Source: Collinsella sp. BA40
GTDB taxonomy: Bacteria > Actinomycetota > Coriobacteriia > Coriobacteriales > Coriobacteriaceae
NCBI RefSeq assembly: GCF_008014645.1
Contig: NZ_VOWY01000002.1
Location: forward strand, 124,001-188,000
DNA: 64,000 nt
Direction: 5' to 3'
The notes under the pieces were generated by a model. The model was not told the DNA's origin. It saw only the letters and a program-made list of their open reading frames with translations, and ran no database searches. Within the stretch, counting starts at the first letter, position 1. Each line of letters begins with the position of its first letter. The position numbers and the translations under genes were made by a program. Shown one piece after another: positions 1 through 10,277 of the stretch.

Positions 1-1846
<1,846 letters not shown>

Positions 1847-1942
1847 TTACTTCAATCTTTACTATGATACACGCTGTTTCGGGGTGTCACTAAATAACCC
1901 GATTACCCCTACAGCGCGTTGAGAGGCCCGTGGCGGGGCTCT

Positions 1943-2506
1943 TTACTCGCCGCGCGTCTTGCTCCACTCAAAGCTCGCTTTCATTGCCGATTTGAGCGCG
2001 CTGCGCAAAGCGGCGTCCTCGATGGGCGCCACCTCGCGGTCGAGGCGGTCGCTCTCATCCGACGTGAGCGGGATCCGCGGCTGCGGGGTGCGGGGCGGCG
2101 GTGTGGTGTCGATGCGCCCGCGAGGCCCCTGCGGGGTGTCCCCCACCGCCTGATAGCCCGCGCGCGAGGTCTTGAACACGATGGCGTCGACATCGGCGCC
2201 GCGAGCGGCCATGCGAGCGCGGACGATCTCGCGCAGCATCGTCATCTCCTGCGTCCAGGACGGCGAATCCATGTAAACGATCAGCTCGTTGCGCTCGGCG
2301 GCAAAGTGCAGGCCCGTGGCGTGCTTGCCCTCGCGCGTGCCGCCGCACACCGCGTTCCATGCCGAATAGACCGCACGCGTGCGCTCGGCGGCGCGCAGCT
2401 GCTCGCGGCGCTCGGGGCTGGCGTCGTCGAACAGGCGGGCGCGCTCCGCGCCCAGGAATCCCTCGAGGCTCCGCGTCTCGCGCAGCCGGTCATCGCGCTT
2501 CGCCAA
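1943..2506 (-). CDS. DUF721 (DciA-like) protein
   Basis: This 187-residue protein matches DUF721 in its position between recF and gyrB, in its size, and in its core: WNAVCGG, then a hydrophobic stretch leading to LIVYMDSPSWTQEMTMLR. DUF721/DciA proteins help load the replicative helicase DnaB in bacteria without DnaC or DnaI, so I infer a role in replication initiation. The start is a TTG at 2504-2506 that overlaps the end of recF by 17 bp, which suggests translational coupling. The C-terminal third, rich in Pro/Arg and charged residues, is outside the conserved core and shows no domain I recognise. The family call is good; the helicase-loading role is inferred from the family. Confidence 0.8.
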   Translation of the reverse strand: MAKRDDRLRETRSLEGFLGAERARLFDDASPERREQLRAAERTRAVYSAWNAVCGGTREGKHATGLHFAAERNELIVYMDSPSWTQEMTMLREIVRARMAARGADVDAIVFKTSRAGYQAVGDTPQGPRGRIDTTPPPRTPQPRIPLTSDESDRLDREVAPIEDAALRSALKSAMKASFEWSKTRGE

Positions 2507-3617
2507 TATGGACCACCTTCGTTCGAGACAGCAGATCGTCGTTGAAATACCCCAGGTTGGTCGTGGTGATGACCGTCTGGACCTCGCCTTCGATAAACAG
2601 CAGGATCGCCGCGCGACGCTGCTCGTCCAGCTCGCTCATCACGTCGTCGAGGAGCAGCAGCGGTGCGTATCCCAGGATATCGCGCGTCACCGCCACCTCG
2701 GCGATCTTCCACGCAAGCACGAGCGAGCGCTGCTGCCCCTGCGACGCGTACTGGCGCGCGGGCCGCCCATCGATGGTGAAGGCGATCTCGTCGCGATGGG
2801 GGCCCACCAGGGTGAGACCGCGACGGCGCTCGTCGTCGGCGAGCTCGGCCAGGCGGGTGCGGAACAGCTCCTCCACGGCCGCGCGATCGGCGAGGTCGGG
2901 GGTGACGCCGGGGGGATCCAGCGCGCCGGCGGGGACGGAGAAGATAGAGGGCTCGTACGCTATGGCCATGCGCTCGTGCGGGGCGATGCCCTCGTACGCG
3001 CGGGCGGCATGCGAGGCCACGCGGCGCAGGAGCGCGGCGCGATGCTGCATGAGCGCGGCACCGTTGGCCACCAGGGCCTCATCCCACGCCGCCAGGAGCG
3101 ACGGATCGAGCGCGCGCTCTTTCAGCAGGTTGTTGCGCTGCTCCACCACGCGTTCGTACGCCGACACCAACGCCGCGTACCGCGCGTTGAGCTGCACACC
3201 GAAATCGTCCAGCGCTCGGCGGCGCACGCTGGCCGAGCGCTTCACCATGTCAAGGTCGTCGGGGCAGAACAGCACGCTCGGCAGCGCGCCGCGCACGCCG
3301 GATGCGTTCGTCTTCTTGCCGTTGCGCACGAAGGCGCGGCGGCTTCCGCCGAGCTCGCACGCATGCTCGATACGCCGGCCCTCGCCTTCCAGCGTCAGGC
3401 GCACGAGTCCGCGTTCGTCGCCCTCGCGCAGCAGCTCGCGCGGAGCCGGCCGGCGGAACGACTGCCCCGAGGTGAGCAGCTGCAGCGCCTCGACCAGATT
3501 CGTTTTTCCCGCGGCGTTGCGGCCCACCAGGATCGTGATGCCGTCGGCCAGCTCGAGCTCGTAATCCTCGTAGCTTCGATAGCCCCGCGCCGTCAGAGTA
3601 CGTGCATAGATGGCCAT
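2490..3617 (-). CDS. recF: DNA replication/repair protein RecF
   Basis: RecF is an SMC-like ATPase that acts with RecO and RecR to load RecA at gapped DNA. At 375 residues it has normal family length. Seen in the sequence: N-terminal GYRSYEDYELEL, the Walker A motif GRNAAGKTN (about residues 33-41), the ABC signature region YASQGQQRSLVLAWKIAE, and Walker B PLLLLDDVMSELDEQRR near residue 325. The ATG start shares one base with the dnaN stop (TAATG), and the end overlaps the DUF721 start, so dnaN, recF and DUF721 are probably cotranscribed and translationally coupled. Confidence 0.96.
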   Translation of the reverse strand: MAIYARTLTARGYRSYEDYELELADGITILVGRNAAGKTNLVEALQLLTSGQSFRRPAPRELLREGDERGLVRLTLEGEGRRIEHACELGGSRRAFVRNGKKTNASGVRGALPSVLFCPDDLDMVKRSASVRRRALDDFGVQLNARYAALVSAYERVVEQRNNLLKERALDPSLLAAWDEALVANGAALMQHRAALLRRVASHAARAYEGIAPHERMAIAYEPSIFSVPAGALDPPGVTPDLADRAAVEELFRTRLAELADDERRRGLTLVGPHRDEIAFTIDGRPARQYASQGQQRSLVLAWKIAEVAVTRDILGYAPLLLLDDVMSELDEQRRAAILLFIEGEVQTVITTTNLGYFNDDLLSRTKVVHIGEAR

Positions 3618-4720
3618 TAGATACGGACGGGCATGACCAGGTAGAGGTAGTTGATCCTGTCATAGCTCTTAAAGACGCCCGCCTGGTTGTAGGACTGCAG
3701 CTCCAGCGAGATCTCCTTCTCGCGAGCCAGGGCGTTCAGGCAGCCGAAGATGTAATGGTAGTTGAACGCGATCACGCCGGAGTCACCCTGGACGTCCACG
3801 TCAACCGTTTCACGTGCAACATCCTGATCGCTCGAAATGGCGGAAAGGGCCAGCGTGCCGGCATCGGCATCGATCTCAAACTTTACGGCCGAGTTATTCT
3901 GCGCGATAACGGCGACGCGCTTCAAGGCGGCGTTGAACGCGGCCACGTCGATCTTCACCGTAGTGGCGCACGCAGCGGGAAGGAGCGCTTTATAGTTGGG
4001 GAAGACGCCCTCGATGCGGCGCGAGACATACGTGGTGTTACCCGCCTCGAACACAACCTGGGTGTCGGTGGACCCCATGAGGATGGTGCCCTGGCCGCCG
4101 GTGATGGACAGCGCGTCGTTGAACGCCTCCGCCGGAACGTTGAGCTCGAAGGAACCCTCGAGCGAGGAGGTCTCCACCTGCGTGTCGCACACGGCAAGAC
4201 GGTAGGAGTCGGTGGCCACCAGGCGCACGGTATTGTTTTCAACGGTCATGTACACGCCGTTGAGGACCGGACGGTTCTTATCGGTGGACGTGACGCGCCA
4301 CACGCGCGAAACCATATCGGAGAGGACGTTAGCGGGTAGCTCCACCGTGGACTCCAACGCATACGTGGGGAACTCGGGGAAATCGCCGACGTCGAGCGTG
4401 TTGAGCCGGAAGGAGCTCTTCTCGCACCTGATGCTCACCTGGCGCTCCTCCATCTCGAAGGACACCGGTGCATCGGGAAGCGTCTTGGTGATGTTGGAGA
4501 GCATCTTGCACGGAACGACCATGGCCCCCTCGACCTCTACGCGCGCGGCGATGCGGTGGCGGATGGCGATCGTGTAGTTAGAGGTCTGGAATTCGAGAAC
4601 GCCGTCGAATGCTCGGATGAGCACGCCCGAGAGAATGGGGAGCGTCGAAGAGCCGGCTACGCCTTTCATGACAGTAGCGAGCGCCTCGGAGAGTGCCGAC
4701 TGGCTAACGGTAAACCTCAT
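3617..4720 (-). CDS. dnaN: DNA polymerase III sliding clamp (beta subunit)
   Basis: DnaN forms the ring-shaped clamp that tethers DNA polymerase III to its template. The 367-residue length and the three-fold clamp layout are normal. The N-terminus (MRFTVSQSALSEALATVMKG followed by SSTLPILSGVLI) and the C-terminus ending YLVMPVRI are characteristic. The start is preceded by AGAGGAA. It lies downstream of dnaA with a 263-bp gap holding DnaA-box-like sequences. A one-mismatch parS-like sequence lies inside the gene at 3807-3820. Confidence 0.97.
   Translation of the reverse strand: MRFTVSQSALSEALATVMKGVAGSSTLPILSGVLIRAFDGVLEFQTSNYTIAIRHRIAARVEVEGAMVVPCKMLSNITKTLPDAPVSFEMEERQVSIRCEKSSFRLNTLDVGDFPEFPTYALESTVELPANVLSDMVSRVWRVTSTDKNRPVLNGVYMTVENNTVRLVATDSYRLAVCDTQVETSSLEGSFELNVPAEAFNDALSITGGQGTILMGSTDTQVVFEAGNTTYVSRRIEGVFPNYKALLPAACATTVKIDVAAFNAALKRVAVIAQNNSAVKFEIDADAGTLALSAISSDQDVARETVDVDVQGDSGVIAFNYHYIFGCLNALAREKEISLELQSYNQAGVFKSYDRINYLYLVMPVRI
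3807..3820. promoter_or_regulatory. parS-like sequence inside dnaN (one mismatch)
   Basis: The sequence GTTTCACGTGCAAC differs at one base from the palindromic parS core GTTTCACGTGAAAC found six times between 11.7 and 13.2 kb. Coding-sequence parS sites are common in other bacteria. Because it is constrained by dnaN codons it may be chance. Confidence 0.4.
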
Positions 4721-4983
4721 CTTTTATTCCTCTCTATATAGATATATATCTAATAATAGTAATAAGGCGGTGGACGCGGTGGATAGTTTACATATCTGCA
4801 GCTCAGGCGCTATATATCTTCTAGTTGAAGCCTGTGGAAAACCGAAGCGGTTATCAACAGGCGCCCGGTGCGGTGCGGTGTGCCCACAGGTGTCGGCAGC
4901 TCTTCAACATGATATCCAACAACTCCTAACAGGCTTCCCACAGGGCTCGTTCGAAGATTATCCCCATCTGTTTCCACGGTTTG
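4721..4983. other. dnaA-dnaN intergenic region with DnaA-box-like sequences
   Basis: This 263-bp gap has no gene. On the dnaN side it has a very AT-rich stretch (about 4730-4765, TATATAGATATATATCTAAT) that could unwind easily or act as a promoter. The rest carries DnaA-box-like 9-mers: TTTTCCACA on the minus strand (4833-4841), TTATCAACA (4851-4859), CTTCCCACA (4934-4942) and TTATCCCCA (4958-4966). This layout is common for one half of a bipartite actinobacterial or Firmicute origin. Only the first box matches the TTWTNCACA consensus fully. Confidence 0.6.
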
Positions 4984-6795
4984 CTAGGACTTCGTGGCGA
5001 TCTTGGTTTTAAGCTGCTGTAGATCCTCGCAGATGCGGCGGTCTTCCTTCATCTTGCTCTCGACCACCTTGAGGCTGTTGAGGACCGTGGAATGGTCGCG
5101 TCCCCCGAACTCCGCTCCGATAGCCGAGGAGCTGAGCTCGCACAGCGAGTTGGACAGATATACGGCGACGTGTCGGGCGAAAGCGATGTCCTTCGAGCGC
5201 TTGGGGCCGATCAGGTCCTCATGGCTCACGTGGTAGAACTCCTCGACCACGGCTTGGACCGCGTCGATGTGGATGACCTTGTGGACCGTGTCGAAGTACT
5301 CGTCCGCCACCTTCTCGATATCCTCTGCGGACAGCTCCCGCCCCTGCTGCTCGCGTTCATAGGAGACGCTCGCGCAGCGCTCGCAGAAGCTCTCCAGCTC
5401 GCGGATGTTGTTGCCCGAGATCTCGGCCATATGTCGCAGCTGGTCGTCGGTGAGGGTGCCGCCCTGACCGCGTACGGCGTCGAGCAGCGAGGCGTCCACG
5501 TTGGCAAGGTCCGCTTCGGCTTGCACGCGGATGGAGCTCTCGTAGTAGCGCTTCAAGATCGTGTATTTCATCTCGAAACCGGGTTCCGACACCAAGCAGA
5601 GCATGCCGGCGTTGAAGCGGCTGGTGAGGCGCTCGTCCATGCCGAGGTTCTTGGGCGCGCGGTCGGACGCGATCACGACCTTCTTGTTTTCGCGGATGAA
5701 CTCATCCATGAGCGAGAAGAAGTACTCGATGCTGGCCTGTTTGCCGATGATGTTTTGGATATCGTCGATGATCAGGACGTTCGCCTCGTGGTACTCGCGC
5801 AGTATCGAACGGCCCTCGGTCTTCTGCCGAGCGATCTCGTTGATGAAGTCGTCGATATAGGCTTGCGAGTTCGCATATTTCACGCGGATGTGCGGCTTCA
5901 TCTCGGCGAGGTAGTTCTTGATGGCGAGTAGCAGGTGGGTCTTGCCCAGACCCGAGTCGCCGTAGATGAACAGGGAGTTGCACTGGCCCGGCTCGTCGGC
6001 AAATGCGGCGAAGCGCTGGGCGGAATGGTAGGCGTGCTTGTTCTCGTCGCCGTAGACGAAGGTGTCGAAGGTGAATTTCGAGCTCACCGGCGCGGGCGGC
6101 TCCGGAGCCGCGGTGGCAACGGCGCTTGGCGCCGCGGGCATTGCTGCCGCGGGCTGCACCTCTACCTGCTGGCCTCCTGCCGCCGCAGTCTTATTCGCGT
6201 TGAGGATGCGCATGAAGTCGTCGCGCGACATCGTGTTGGTTACGTTGACGCCGCTGGGGTCCTTTTCACGCGCGAGCGGCACGGTGCCGCCTGCGCCCGC
6301 GCCGGGGATGCTGGCGGGGAACGGGTCGGCGCCCGCCGCGGCGCCGATTGCGCCCCCGGCGGCGGAGGTCGGTGCTCCGGCGGCTGGCGGGCTTGCGGGC
6401 GGCATCGAGGGCACCGCGGCCGCGGTCTGCGGTGCGACGGACTCGGGGGCGATGGACTGGGCCGCAACGGCCGGGACCGCGGCGGCAGGAATCGCTGCAG
6501 CCAGGGTCGCTACCGGCTGCGCCGGCGCCACCTGCGGTGCGGGTGCACCGGCGGGCGGCTGGACCATCAGCTCGATGGGCATGAACGCGATTTCCTCGAG
6601 GTAACGCTCGATGATGGGTTTGTTGCGCTCCAGGAACGCCACGGCAAACCGCGTGGGGGCCTCGATGATGAGCGCCGTATCGGTCATGTCGAGGGGGCGC
6701 GACTGCCCCAGCATATTGGTGAGGCGAGCATCTTGGCCGTCGCGTTGGCAGAAGGCTACGGCGTCTGCCAACAGGATTTGCGCTTCGCTTTCCAT
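4984..6795 (-). CDS. dnaA: Chromosomal replication initiator DnaA
   Basis: DnaA binds origin boxes and opens DNA as an ATP-bound filament. The 603-residue protein has domain I (1-77), a long Ala/Pro-rich linker as domain II (about 78-237), the AAA+ domain III (about 238-475) and the DNA-binding domain IV (about 505-600). Walker A reads GDSGLGKTH (279-287), unlike the usual GGVGLGKTH; Walker B is VLIIDDIQ (340-347). The box-recognition signature GGRDHSTVLNS is at 564-574. The start is preceded by AGAGGAAG. It lies 43 bp downstream of the GHKL gene, probably in one operon. The linker is longer than in most DnaA proteins and low in complexity, which accounts for the length. Confidence 0.96.
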   Translation of the reverse strand: MESEAQILLADAVAFCQRDGQDARLTNMLGQSRPLDMTDTALIIEAPTRFAVAFLERNKPIIERYLEEIAFMPIELMVQPPAGAPAPQVAPAQPVATLAAAIPAAAVPAVAAQSIAPESVAPQTAAAVPSMPPASPPAAGAPTSAAGGAIGAAAGADPFPASIPGAGAGGTVPLAREKDPSGVNVTNTMSRDDFMRILNANKTAAAGGQQVEVQPAAAMPAAPSAVATAAPEPPAPVSSKFTFDTFVYGDENKHAYHSAQRFAAFADEPGQCNSLFIYGDSGLGKTHLLLAIKNYLAEMKPHIRVKYANSQAYIDDFINEIARQKTEGRSILREYHEANVLIIDDIQNIIGKQASIEYFFSLMDEFIRENKKVVIASDRAPKNLGMDERLTSRFNAGMLCLVSEPGFEMKYTILKRYYESSIRVQAEADLANVDASLLDAVRGQGGTLTDDQLRHMAEISGNNIRELESFCERCASVSYEREQQGRELSAEDIEKVADEYFDTVHKVIHIDAVQAVVEEFYHVSHEDLIGPKRSKDIAFARHVAVYLSNSLCELSSSAIGAEFGGRDHSTVLNSLKVVESKMKEDRRICEDLQQLKTKIATKS

Positions 6796-6838
6796 GTTCT
6801 TCCTCTTATCGTCCGTCTAATTCACGTCTTGCCGCCTG

Positions 6839-8377
6839 CTAGCCCTGTTGGGATTGCAGGTTCTGAAGCCATACGCGCCCCATTTCGGTGAGCGTCCGCT
6901 TCTGCCCGCGCTTGATCACCAGTCCCGCGCCCGTGAGCGTTTCGAGCTCGCGCGACCAGGTGGGCGCCGATGAGCCGAAGGTACGTTCGAGGTCGGTGGG
7001 GCCGCATGCGTCATGTTGCTCGAGGTATTGCAGAGCGAGCATGCCGCGTTCGGATACGTATGGCTGCGCCGTTGCAGAGGCGGTGCTTGCAGGCAGGGGC
7101 GCCTGTGCCGGATGTTGCCAGGGGTTTGCGGGATATGCCGGCTCGGGCCACCCCGCCTGCTGCGGGTAGGCTCCCGCCGGCTGGTACATTCCCGGTGCGT
7201 AGGCTTGCTGTGCATAAGCTGGCCAGCCACCGTTCATGCCGGGCGCCGGGTATCCGTATCCGCCCCAGAATTGGCTCTGCGCCTGCGGTGCGGCTGGTCC
7301 CGCGTTTTGCACGCCCGCTGCCGCGCCGGGTTGCTGCGGTGGATAGGGGTAGGGATAGGGGTTCTGCTGCATGGGTTGCGTGCCCGGTGCTTGCGGATAT
7401 GCGCCGGGAAGGGGCTGCCCCGGGATGCCCCCGGCGCCCTGCTGGATCGTTGGCTCCGCGGGCTGCATCGGGCTGGGGTAGCTTGCGCCCGCGGCCGCCG
7501 CCTGCGCCTCTTGGGTTTGCACGGCCGGCGCGGGCGCCGCCTGGCCGTAGGGTTGGCCGAATGCGCCCGGTGCGTGTACCGCGGCGGGCATGTATGGTTG
7601 CTGCGGGCTGGCTGCGGTCGCTCCGTACGGCACCGGGGCTTCGGCCGCCGCCGTGCCGTAGGGGGACTGGTTCGTCGGCGCGGAGGCATCGTGCGCCGAC
7701 GCGGCGGCGTGCCCGCTTCGTACGGCCGCCCCGCGGGTTGCAGCCCGCTTGATCTCGCCGACGCGGGCGGGGTCGAGGCTCACGGTTACCACCGTGCCCT
7801 GCCCCAGGTTGTCCTCGATCGATACCGCTCCGCCCGCGTTCTCGAGGTACTGCTGCACCATGGGGAAGCCCGCGCCCGTGCCGCGGATGAAGCGCTTCTT
7901 GTCGCGGTCCGCCGACGTCACGCCAAACTCGAATGCCCGCTCTTTGTCCTCGATTCCGGGGCCCTGGTCGGCAAAGCGAATGGTTGCGCCGTTATCCAGG
8001 ATCGAGATGATGGGCTCGACGAAATGGGCGTGAATGAAGTTTTCCACAATCTCGCGGATGACCATGAGGGAGATGGTGCCTCCCTGTTCTTTCATACACC
8101 GGTAGACCGTATTCGTGATCTCTTCCAAGTAGGTGCGCACGTCTTTGGGCGTGATTACGATCACGCGCGGTGTTGAAAGCATGTCGTCGTAGACGGCGAT
8201 GCGCGTCGCGTAGCTCACCGGCGTTCCTTGGGCATCTTCGGACACCTGGCCGTTTTCCCGTGCAGCCTCGGCAAGCGGTCCTCCCGCGGCGGGCTGGGGA
8301 GGCAGGGCCCCTGCTATATGGTTGTTGTTGGGGGCGGGGTCGCCCGAATCCACAAAGGGATAGAAATCATCCACCAT
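6839..8377 (-). CDS. GHKL ATPase with low-complexity linker and C-terminal winged helix
   Basis: I do not recognise a named gene. Residues about 75-205 form a histidine-kinase/anti-sigma type ATP-binding fold: an N-box (EIVENFIHAHF, about 109-119), DQGPGIED (137-144) and GTGAGFPMV (166-174). No phosphoacceptor His domain or membrane segment is seen. A roughly 235-residue linker rich in Pro, Gln, Ala, Tyr and Gly follows. The last 65 residues (RGMLALQYLEQHD...GLVIKRGQKRTLTEMGRVWL) look like a winged-helix DNA-binding domain. It is the first gene of the leftward dnaA operon and directly borders the putative origin. A regulator of initiation or of dnaA expression is plausible but inferred. The RBS is weak (AACGGGA). 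Confidence 0.75.
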   Translation of the reverse strand: MVDDFYPFVDSGDPAPNNNHIAGALPPQPAAGGPLAEAARENGQVSEDAQGTPVSYATRIAVYDDMLSTPRVIVITPKDVRTYLEEITNTVYRCMKEQGGTISLMVIREIVENFIHAHFVEPIISILDNGATIRFADQGPGIEDKERAFEFGVTSADRDKKRFIRGTGAGFPMVQQYLENAGGAVSIEDNLGQGTVVTVSLDPARVGEIKRAATRGAAVRSGHAAASAHDASAPTNQSPYGTAAAEAPVPYGATAASPQQPYMPAAVHAPGAFGQPYGQAAPAPAVQTQEAQAAAAGASYPSPMQPAEPTIQQGAGGIPGQPLPGAYPQAPGTQPMQQNPYPYPYPPQQPGAAAGVQNAGPAAPQAQSQFWGGYGYPAPGMNGGWPAYAQQAYAPGMYQPAGAYPQQAGWPEPAYPANPWQHPAQAPLPASTASATAQPYVSERGMLALQYLEQHDACGPTDLERTFGSSAPTWSRELETLTGAGLVIKRGQKRTLTEMGRVWLQNLQSQQG

Positions 8378-8718
8378 GGCATCCCGTTCTTTCGTTTCTG
8401 TTTCAACAGAATATCAGCTCAGGCTGAAAGCTTTCGCATCTTTCAACAAGTTTTCCCAATCGGTTGAAAACTGAAGAAAAGTCGCGAAAAGTTATTAACA
8501 ACTTGCCAACAACCTGTGGAAAACTCGGTGAAAGAACGTGAAAGAAATTGTGTAGACGAATGATCTCGTGCACGAACGATGGAAATGCCCAGGGATTTGT
8601 CAATCTTTTCAGCCAGATTCATTGACATTTCCTCCAGCTATTCCCTACAATCTCTAAGCTCACATGTCTATATCTGTGAGTCTGTGAGCAGACGAAATGC
8701 ACCAGGAGGATAGTAACC
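8378..8718. other. oriC: Putative origin region between dnaA operon and rpmH
   Basis: This 341-bp gap separates the leftward dnaA operon from the rightward rpmH operon, a classic oriC position. It carries a full DnaA-box match TTTTCCACA on the minus strand (8515-8523) and TTATTAACA (8492-8500). TTTCAACA/TTTTCAAC-like repeats lie near 8400, 8440 and 8463, and TTTTCCCAA near 8450. The left half is A/T-rich (GAAAAGTTATTAACAACTT). The right half holds the rpmH promoter. Together with 4721-4983 it could form a bipartite origin. No experiment supports this; it rests on position and motifs. Confidence 0.65.
8622..8651 (+). promoter_or_regulatory. Promoter of the rpmH operon
   Basis: A consensus -35 TTGACA (8622-8627) is followed by an 18-nt spacer and a near-consensus -10 TACAAT (8646-8651). 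It lies 67 bp upstream of the rpmH start. It is the best sigma-70 type promoter I saw in the window. Confidence 0.8.
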
Positions 8719-8862
8719 ATGAAGCGTACCTACCAGCCCAATAAGCGCAAGCGCGCCAAGACCCACGGCTTCCGCGCCCGTATGGCCACCAAGGGCGGCC
8801 GTGCCGTACTCGCCCGTCGTCGTGCCAAGGGTCGCAAGCGTCTTACGGTGAGCGACAACTAA
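8719..8862 (+). CDS. rpmH: Ribosomal protein bL34
   Basis: This is a 47-residue, very basic protein beginning [20 protein letters not shown] and containing [20 protein letters not shown], the hallmark of bL34 of the large ribosomal subunit. An AGGAGG RBS precedes the ATG. It is first in an operon with rnpA, yidD, yidC and jag, the order conserved at many bacterial origins. Confidence 0.98.
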   Translation: MKRTYQPNKRKRAKTHGFRARMATKGGRAVLARRRAKGRKRLTVSDN

Positions 8863-8877
8863 AGTCACGCAACTCGC

Positions 8878-9204
8878 ATGAGGACACTGAAGTCTCGGCT
8901 GGAGTTCGAGCGTGCGTTCACTCAGGGAAGGCGATATAACCATCCCCTGATTCGAATGGTTATATGTGAAGCAGTCAACGAAGGCGATCCGGGTCGGGTC
9001 GCCTTCGTTGCTGCAAAACGCCTTGGCTGCGCCGTCGTGCGCAACCGTTCCAAGCGCGTGCTGCGTGAGGCGGCGCGCGCACTTCGCTTACCTATCGAGG
9101 GCTACGACATCATTCTGTTTGCAACGCCCAAGACGCGCACATCCCAGCCAGCTGCCATGATCGAAGCACTCGAATCCCTGCTTAAACGCGCGGGGGTAGC
9201 TTAG
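8878..9204 (+). CDS. rnpA: Ribonuclease P protein component
   Basis: RnpA is the protein subunit of RNase P, which with the catalytic RNA removes 5' leaders from tRNA precursors. The 108-residue protein carries the family's RNR motif in [17 protein letters not shown] and starts [19 protein letters not shown]. It begins 15 bp after rpmH and its stop overlaps the GTG start of yidD by one base. Confidence 0.96.
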   Translation: MRTLKSRLEFERAFTQGRRYNHPLIRMVICEAVNEGDPGRVAFVAAKRLGCAVVRNRSKRVLREAARALRLPIEGYDIILFATPKTRTSQPAAMIEALESLLKRAGVA

Positions 9205-9443
9205 TGCGCGGATTTTCACTTGTTCTCAACGCTCCCAAGCGCGCTGCGATGGGGGCTGTGCGCGCTTACCAGCGCTATATATCGCCGTTGCTGCCAAGCG
9301 CGTGCATCTATTACCCCACCTGTTCACAGTATGCTGTTGAAGCTATTGAGAAATATGGTGTTCTAAAAGGCTGCTGGCTCGCCGCCGGGCGCATCTTGCG
9401 ATGCAATCCCCTGCGAGTTGGCGGTTATGATCCCGTGCCCTAA
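9204..9443 (+). CDS. yidD: Membrane protein insertion efficiency factor YidD
   Basis: YidD is a small peripheral membrane protein that assists YidC-dependent insertion. The 79-residue sequence has the conserved core [20 protein letters not shown] followed by [11 protein letters not shown] and ends [14 protein letters not shown], which is close to the family signature. The start is GTG overlapping the rnpA stop; yidC follows 29 bp later. Confidence 0.95.
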   Translation: MRGFSLVLNAPKRAAMGAVRAYQRYISPLLPSACIYYPTCSQYAVEAIEKYGVLKGCWLAAGRILRCNPLRVGGYDPVP

Positions 9444-9472
9444 CAGGGCGTTTTCGTTCGGAGGATTTCAAC

Positions 9473-10249
9473 ATGTGGGATTGGATCGTTAACATTCTAT
9501 TGGAGATCCTGAAGGTTATTCAGGGTTTCGCGGTCGACTGGGGCCTGTCGATCATCATCCTGGTGATCATCGTGCGCCTGCTTCTTACGCCGCTGCTTCT
9601 CAAGTCGACGAAGGCGACCGCCCGCATGCAGGTGCTGCAGCCCAAGCTGATGGAGCTGCAGGAGCGCTATGCCGATGACCCGCAGCGCCAGGCCGAGGAA
9701 CTGCAGAAGTTCTACAGCGAGAATAAGTTCAACCCGTTCGGCGGCTGCCTGCCGCTGTTCATCCAGATGCCGCTTCTGCTCGCGCTCTTCACGCTCCTGC
9801 GCGACCTGCCGCATTATTTCCCGAACCACGAGGGTTCGTTCGCTTTCTTCGATATCCTGCCTAGCCTTACCACTTCTCCGGCTACCGCTATGGCCGACGG
9901 CTTCACCGCGGCGCTGCCGTACATCATCGCGTTGGTGCTCTTCTCGGTGCTCACGCTTATCCCTCAGCTGTATATGTCCCGTAATCAGACGGGTGCCCAG
10001 GCTCAGAGCATGCGCACCATGGGCGTCGTCATGACCATCATGATGCTGTTCGTCGGTTGGGGGCTGCCCGCCGGTGTTCTGCTGTATTACGATGTTTCTA
10101 CGCTTTGGCAGGTTATCCAGCAGATCTTCGTAACGCAGAAGATCATCGACAAGGCCAAGGCAGAGGAAGAGGAGCGCCTGGCTAACGCGCCCATGGAGGT
10201 CAACGTTGTTCGCCGCGAGCGCAAGCCTCGTCCGCATAAGAAGAACTAA
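9473..10249 (+). CDS. yidC: Membrane protein insertase YidC/Oxa1
   Basis: YidC inserts and folds inner-membrane proteins, alone or with SecYEG. The 258-residue protein is the short Gram-positive form without the large extracytoplasmic domain. After a first hydrophobic segment come LSIIILVIIVRLLLTPLL, with the conserved Arg of the hydrophilic groove, then the cytoplasmic hairpin (KATARMQVLQPKLMELQERY), NPFGGCLPLFIQMPLLLALF and two more membrane segments. The C-terminal tail is basic (RRERKPRPHKKN), as expected for ribosome contact. An AGGA-type RBS precedes the ATG. Confidence 0.96.
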   Translation: MWDWIVNILLEILKVIQGFAVDWGLSIIILVIIVRLLLTPLLLKSTKATARMQVLQPKLMELQERYADDPQRQAEELQKFYSENKFNPFGGCLPLFIQMPLLLALFTLLRDLPHYFPNHEGSFAFFDILPSLTTSPATAMADGFTAALPYIIALVLFSVLTLIPQLYMSRNQTGAQAQSMRTMGVVMTIMMLFVGWGLPAGVLLYYDVSTLWQVIQQIFVTQKIIDKAKAEEEERLANAPMEVNVVRRERKPRPHKKN

Positions 10250-10277
10250 TCAGGTACCTTACTAACTAGGAGGAACC

